Source: JAUVZF01 sp035529015
Lineage (GTDB): Bacteria; Planctomycetota; Phycisphaerae; FEN-1346
Direction of reading: 5' to 3'
DNA length: 7,449 nt
Assembly: GCA_035529015.1 (NCBI GenBank)
Contig: DATKXP010000192.1
Location: 1 to 7,449 of the forward strand
Shown here: positions 5,284-7,449 of the stretch, one piece after another
Numbering within the stretch: the first letter of the stretch is position 1
How the letters are laid out: every line of letters begins with the position of its first letter
Translations under genes and position numbers: made by a program
Notes under the pieces: model-generated
What the model was told of the DNA's origin: nothing
The model's database searches: none
The model's input: the letters and a program-made list of their open reading frames with translations, nothing else

Positions 5284-6294
5284 ATGATCAGCGCAAGAGG
5301 CGTGGCGAGGGCGGCGGTTGTGGCGGCGATGGTGCTGCTGCCGGCCTGGGCGGTGCAGGCCATTACGATTGACACCGTCACCGTGGGCAATCCCGGCAAC
5401 GTGGCAGACGACACCGGCTACGGCTCGGTGCCCTACACCTACAACATCGGCACGTACGAGGTGATGGCCGGCCAGTACACGGCATTCCTGAATGCCGTGG
5501 CCGGTATGGACATCTACGCGCTGTACGACGCGGACATGTCGCGGACCGACAGGGGCAGCGGGATCACGCGGAGTGGCGGCGGGACCGTGGTCAACCCCTA
5601 CACCTACACGGTGGACGCCAATTTCGTCAACCGGCCGGTGAATTATGTTTCCTGGGGCGACGCGGCACGGTTTGCCAACTGGCTGCACAACGGCCAGCCG
5701 ACGGGGGCGCAGAGCGCCGGCACCACCGAGGACGGGGCGTACTTCCTGGACGGCGCCACGAGTAAGACGGCCCTGCTGGCCGTGACACGCGAGGCCGACT
5801 GGAAATGGGCGATCACCAGCGAGGATGAGTGGTACAAGGCGGCGTACTACGATCCGGCAACCGGCACTTACTTCGAGTACCCCACGAGCAGCAACACGGC
5901 CCCGGGCCAAGACATGACCGACGTCTCCGGCAACAACGCCAACTACTGGACGGCCCCCTATGTCTACCCCATCGATTCCGGCAAGTACACCACGGTCGCC
6001 GGCGAGTTCCAGAACTCCGACAGCCCTTACGGCACGTTCGACCAGGGCGGGAACGTCTGGGAGTGGAACGAGTCGATCCTGTACGGGTCCAATCGCGGCT
6101 TGCGGGGCGGGTCGTTCAAAGACGGCGACGGCTACCTCCAGGCGGCGGGTTGGTTCGCCTACGACCCGACGAACTGGACCGGCGGTATCGGGTTCCGTGT
6201 CTCCGAGGTGATTCCTGAGCCGGTCACGATGGCGGGGATGGTCCTGGGCATCGGCGGCCTGGTTGGGTACGTCCGCCGCCGGATGGCCAGGTAA
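5284..6294 (+). CDS. SUMF1-fold (FGE-sulfatase domain) protein with PEP-CTERM anchor
   Basis: 336 aa. A Sec signal peptide (about 1-26, ending AWAVQA) is followed by a formylglycine-generating-enzyme-type fold: YNIGTYEVMAGQYTAFLNA (53-71), RPVNYVSWGDAARFANWL (117-134), ITSEDEWYKAAYYDP (177-191), FDQGGNVWEWNE (252-263), RGLRGGSF (271-278) and GFRV (303-306). The tail is a PEP-CTERM signal: IPEP (310-313), a hydrophobic helix (about 315-329) and RRRMAR at the end. It should be processed by an exosortase and anchored or released at the cell surface. The protein contains no cysteine, so the paired cysteines that make FGE active are absent; a binding or matrix role is more likely (inference). The start at 5284 places the signal peptide correctly; only a weak AAAGGG lies 8 nt before it. 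No exosortase gene is present in the window. Confidence 0.93.
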   Translation: MISARGVARAAVVAAMVLLPAWAVQAITIDTVTVGNPGNVADDTGYGSVPYTYNIGTYEVMAGQYTAFLNAVAGMDIYALYDADMSRTDRGSGITRSGGGTVVNPYTYTVDANFVNRPVNYVSWGDAARFANWLHNGQPTGAQSAGTTEDGAYFLDGATSKTALLAVTREADWKWAITSEDEWYKAAYYDPATGTYFEYPTSSNTAPGQDMTDVSGNNANYWTAPYVYPIDSGKYTTVAGEFQNSDSPYGTFDQGGNVWEWNESILYGSNRGLRGGSFKDGDGYLQAAGWFAYDPTNWTGGIGFRVSEVIPEPVTMAGMVLGIGGLVGYVRRRMAR

Positions 6295-6323
6295 GGACGC
6301 CGGTCTTTTGACTTTGTGTTCAT

Positions 6324-6349
6324 ACGGGCGGTCCAATGTGGCCGCCCGT
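6324..6349 (+). terminator. Probable intrinsic terminator of the PEP-CTERM gene
   Basis: ACGGGCGG and CC (6324-6334, one bulged T) pair with GG and CCGCCCGT (6340-6349) around AATGT, followed by TGTCTT. It lies 30 nt after the stop. The T-run is short and broken, so termination may be partial. Confidence 0.65.
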
Positions 6350-6558
6350 TGTCTTGCGCGGCGTGGCATGGGCCGGCGACGCGAGTTCGAAATGTCCGCC
6401 CCTACGGGCGTCCGTAGGTATTCTGGGAACACAATACCATTTTCTCCTCTTCCGTGAGCGGCCGGGGGCACTGGACAGGCTATGGGTGGCAACCACCTTA
6501 TCTCCCCCGCCGTTTCGGCCTCGGCACCGCCTTGGGGCGCCCTGGCCATCATAATCCC

Positions 6559-6597
6559 TCAACGTGGGCTATGCCGGCACCAAGTGCTCGACGTTGA
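6559..6597. repeat. Dyad TCAACGT / ACGTTGA
   Basis: TCAACGT (6559-6565) pairs with ACGTTGA (6591-6597), with GCCGGC in the enclosed stretch. It marks the left end of the hairpin array that continues to 6740. Confidence 0.5.
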
Positions 6598-6623
6598 AGG
6601 AGAGGGCAGCCGTGGTGCCGTCA

Positions 6624-6740
6624 GCCCCAACGGGGCGAGAGCCGGCAGCCCCGGGCAACGCCCGGGGTGGTCGAGCGATCCAACCACCATTCATAAGCCC
6701 TGAAAGGGCGCTGGGAAGTTGTTCCGCCCTTTCAGGGCGG
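6624..6740. repeat. Array of short GC hairpins with trinucleotide loops
   Basis: Four hairpins lie in 117 bp: GCCCC-AAC-GGGGC (6624-6636), CCCCGGGC-AAC-GCCCGGGG (6649-6667), GCCCT-GAA-AGGGC (6697-6709) and CCGCCCT-TTC-AGGGCGG (6724-6740). GGTGGT/ACCACC (6666-6688) links the second and third. The third and fourth are reverse complements over 14 bp (6697-6710 with 6725-6738), so they can also form one large stem. Arrays of this kind, with CCCCAACGGGG and CCCTGAAAGGG motifs, are remembered as dispersed intergenic repeats in planctomycetes, Verrucomicrobia and Bacteroidota. They produce spurious protein predictions. Confidence 0.75.
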
Positions 6741-6771
6741 GGTTGTGGGACGGGGCGGTTTGGCCTTTGAC

Positions 6772-6788
6772 CCAGGCCGCCGGCCTGG
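6772..6788. repeat. Hairpin CCAGGCC-GCC-GGCCTGG
   Basis: A perfect 7-bp stem with a 3-nt loop, in keeping with the trinucleotide-loop hairpins just upstream; it probably belongs to the same array. Confidence 0.55.
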
Positions 6789-6867
6789 CCTCTGGAACCG
6801 GACCCTTTCAGGCTCTCGGACCTGCCGCCAGGCCGCTGCGCCCGCACAAACGCACGGCCCCGGCCCT

Positions 6868-6902
6868 GAACATGGTCACCCTGCGGGCTGACCATGCCAC
6901 CC
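6868..6902 (-). repeat. Dispersed palindromic repeat, copy B
   Basis: Read on the minus strand, it begins GGGTGGCATGGTCA and ends GTGACCATGTTC, identical over both ends (14 and 12 nt) to copy A at 4720-4776 but with a short centre. CATGGTCA (6871-6878) and TGACCATG (6889-6896) form the same 8-bp dyad. CCTGCGGG (6880-6887) can alternatively pair with CCCGCAGG (6900-6907). Confidence 0.75.
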
Positions 6903-6928
6903 GCAGGTTCCCCCCACGTCCCCGGGTT

Positions 6929-6946
6929 TTGTTAGAACTCTAACAA
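6929..6946. promoter_or_regulatory. 18-bp palindrome TTGTTAGA-AC-TCTAACAA
   Basis: Perfect 8-bp half-sites with a 2-bp centre, preceded by TT. It is repeated with a different centre at 7120-7137. The size and symmetry are those of a dimeric DNA-binding protein site. It could also form a hairpin in RNA. Confidence 0.6.
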
Positions 6947-6967
6947 CTTTTCCCGCCATTTCCGAGA

Positions 6968-6996
6968 CGTAAGTCCTTTCCACACAAGGCCTTACG
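6968..6996. repeat. Hairpin CGTAAG-T-CCTT / AAGG-C-CTTACG
   Basis: Ten pairs with one T/C mismatch and a 7-nt loop (TCCACAC). It lies between the two TTGTTAGA palindromes. The loop contains a partial DnaA-box-like TTTCCACA, but it is single and imperfect. Confidence 0.55.
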
Positions 6997-7007
6997 CAGA
7001 TCGCCCG

Positions 7008-7076
7008 ATTTCGGCCTCACATATTGCATTCGCGCCATACGTTAAATCCGCTCTTGCGCAGCCAGTCGGCCGAAAT
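7008..7076. repeat. Wide dyad ATTTCGGCC / GGCCGAAAT
   Basis: Perfect 9-bp arms at 7008-7016 and 7068-7076 enclose 51 nt, between the two TTGTTAGA palindromes. It could close a branched structure or mark the ends of a small unit. Confidence 0.5.
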
Positions 7077-7119
7077 TGCCCTTTTCGATAGCGCCAGGGC
7101 CGTTTTTCGCCTCCCGATT

Positions 7120-7137
7120 TTGTTAGAGTTCTAACAA
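7120..7137. promoter_or_regulatory. 18-bp palindrome TTGTTAGA-GT-TCTAACAA
   Basis: The half-sites are identical to the palindrome at 6929-6946; only the central dinucleotide is swapped to its complement (GT for AC). The two centres are 191 bp apart, about 18 helical turns. Both copies are preceded by TT. Confidence 0.6.
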
Positions 7138-7191
7138 TCTCCGAGCCGTTCTCCGCCCCTGTTCCCCGTTCCCTGGTCCGTGGTCCCCGCC

Positions 7192-7205
7192 TTTTGTATA
7201 CTTTA
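7192..7205 (+). repeat. 14-bp inverted repeat, left copy
   Basis: TTTTGTATACTTTA. Its exact reverse complement lies at 7426-7439. TATACT within it (7197-7202) resembles a -10 box, but no convincing -35 box lies upstream. Confidence 0.6.
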
Positions 7206-7234
7206 GAACATATTGGCCCCGCTCCACGTAGGTT

Positions 7235-7315
7235 AAAAAAGGGGTAAAAAGGAGCAAGAACGGGGTAAGTTTGAGCAAAAAGCGATCAAAAACCGATCAA
7301 AAAGGAGTAAGTTTT
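7235..7315. other. Phased A-tracts, probably curved DNA
   Basis: A-runs start at 7235, 7246, 7256, 7267, 7277, 7288, 7299 and 7309, steps of 11, 10, 11, 10, 11, 11 and 10 bp. Five of them are uninterrupted runs of 5-6 A; the one at 7256 is AAGAA, and those at 7267 and 7309 are TAAGTTT. Two adjacent units, CGATCAAAAAC and CGATCAAAAAG, are near-identical tandem 11-mers, and GTAAGTTT recurs 42 bp apart (7265 and 7307). A-tracts in helical phase bend DNA in one direction (established knowledge). Confidence 0.7.
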
Positions 7316-7341
7316 GCCTTGCCTATCTTAACATTCGCGCC

Positions 7342-7377
7342 CCGAATCGCCGTTTCTGGCTCAGAAACGGGGTTCGG
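7342..7377. repeat. Hairpin CCGTTTCT / AGAAACGG
   Basis: A perfect 8-bp stem (7350-7357 with 7363-7370) closes a GGCTC loop. An outer CCGAA/TTCGG stem (7342-7346 with 7373-7377) extends it across a small internal loop. No T-tract follows on either strand. Confidence 0.6.
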
Positions 7378-7425
7378 CCCTCCGAAAAGCGCGATTTTAG
7401 GGGGTCCCGGGAAAGGCCGTTTTCG

Positions 7426-7439
7426 TAAAGTATACAAAA
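7426..7439 (-). repeat. 14-bp inverted repeat, right copy
   Basis: TAAAGTATACAAAA, the reverse complement of 7192-7205. It sits in a local dyad (GGC-GTTTT with AAAAC-GCC, 7415-7443, one bulge). The element may continue past the window edge. Confidence 0.6.
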
Positions 7440-7449
7440 CGCCGGGGGG

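Larger units (their letters stand above)
6350..7449. other. Gene-free, hairpin- and palindrome-rich region to the right edge
   Basis: About 1.1 kb without a supportable gene: the short open frames lack ribosome sites and domain patterns and run through palindromes. Up to about 6910 it is GC-rich and built of hairpins (also CCTACGG/CCGTAGG at 6401-6418 and GGTATT/AATACC at 6417-6438). After about 6910 it becomes visibly richer in A and T, with operator-like palindromes, dyads and phased A-tracts. It may be an upstream region for a gene beyond the edge, a replication or partition site, or a cluster of dispersed repeats. Confidence 0.7.

Noticed and set aside
6624..6740. CRISPR array
   Set aside because: The hairpins differ from each other and have no uniform repeats or spacers; no cas gene is present.
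6482..6943. Short overlapping plus-strand frames of about 70 codons
   Set aside because: They run straight through the hairpin array and repeat copy B; such translated repeats are a common source of spurious predictions.
6977..6985. DnaA-box-like sequence as evidence of a replication origin
   Set aside because: One imperfect match only, with no cluster of boxes and no dnaA, dnaN or gidA nearby. An origin role for the A-rich region stays a hypothesis.
7192..7205. TATACT as the -10 box of a promoter toward the right edge
   Set aside because: No acceptable -35 box at 16-18 nt, and the sequence is already explained as one arm of an inverted repeat.

Overview
The window is high-GC bacterial DNA. 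Its gene content suggests a planctomycete or a close PVC-type relative: Tat-exported Gfo/Idh/MocA-like proteins, a PQQ-type beta-propeller protein, a PEP-CTERM-anchored SUMF1-fold protein, and intergenic DNA rich in GC hairpins. This assignment is an inference from gene families; no rRNA or tRNA is present to confirm it.

Left part (1-2107): the 3' end of a PQQ-like beta-propeller gene (+) converges on a Tat-signal Gfo/Idh/MocA oxidoreductase (- strand, 393-1745). Two strong hairpins separate them. A 362-bp divergent intergenic region follows. It holds three hairpins, two of which form a BIME-like inverted pair, plus an operator-like palindrome and a good promoter candidate.

Middle (2108-4648): two + strand genes with strong Shine-Dalgarno sites. 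The first is a Gfo/Idh/MocA-like protein in which the usual EKP motif reads AVP. The second is an exported oligogalacturonate-lyase-like (PL22) beta-propeller that keeps the family's His/Gln/His/His metal-site pattern. Together with the divergent oxidoreductase, three adjacent exported proteins suggest a small locus acting on uronate- or pectin-type sugars or related carbohydrates outside the cytoplasm. The substrate is inferred.

Right part (4649-7449): a hairpin-rich gap with a dispersed repeat, then a strong promoter (5022-5049). A leader of about 230 nt follows, containing a terminator-like hairpin and tiny coupled reading frames. It precedes a SUMF1-fold protein (5284-6294) with a PEP-CTERM tail and no cysteine, so it is not an active formylglycine-generating enzyme. 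A terminator follows. The last 1.15 kb has no convincing gene. It contains an array of short hairpins, a second copy of the dispersed repeat in inverted orientation, two near-identical 18-bp palindromes, and an A-rich block whose A-tracts recur every 10-11 bp, as expected of curved DNA. A pair of 14-bp inverted repeats brackets that block. This terminal region is the least explained part of the window.
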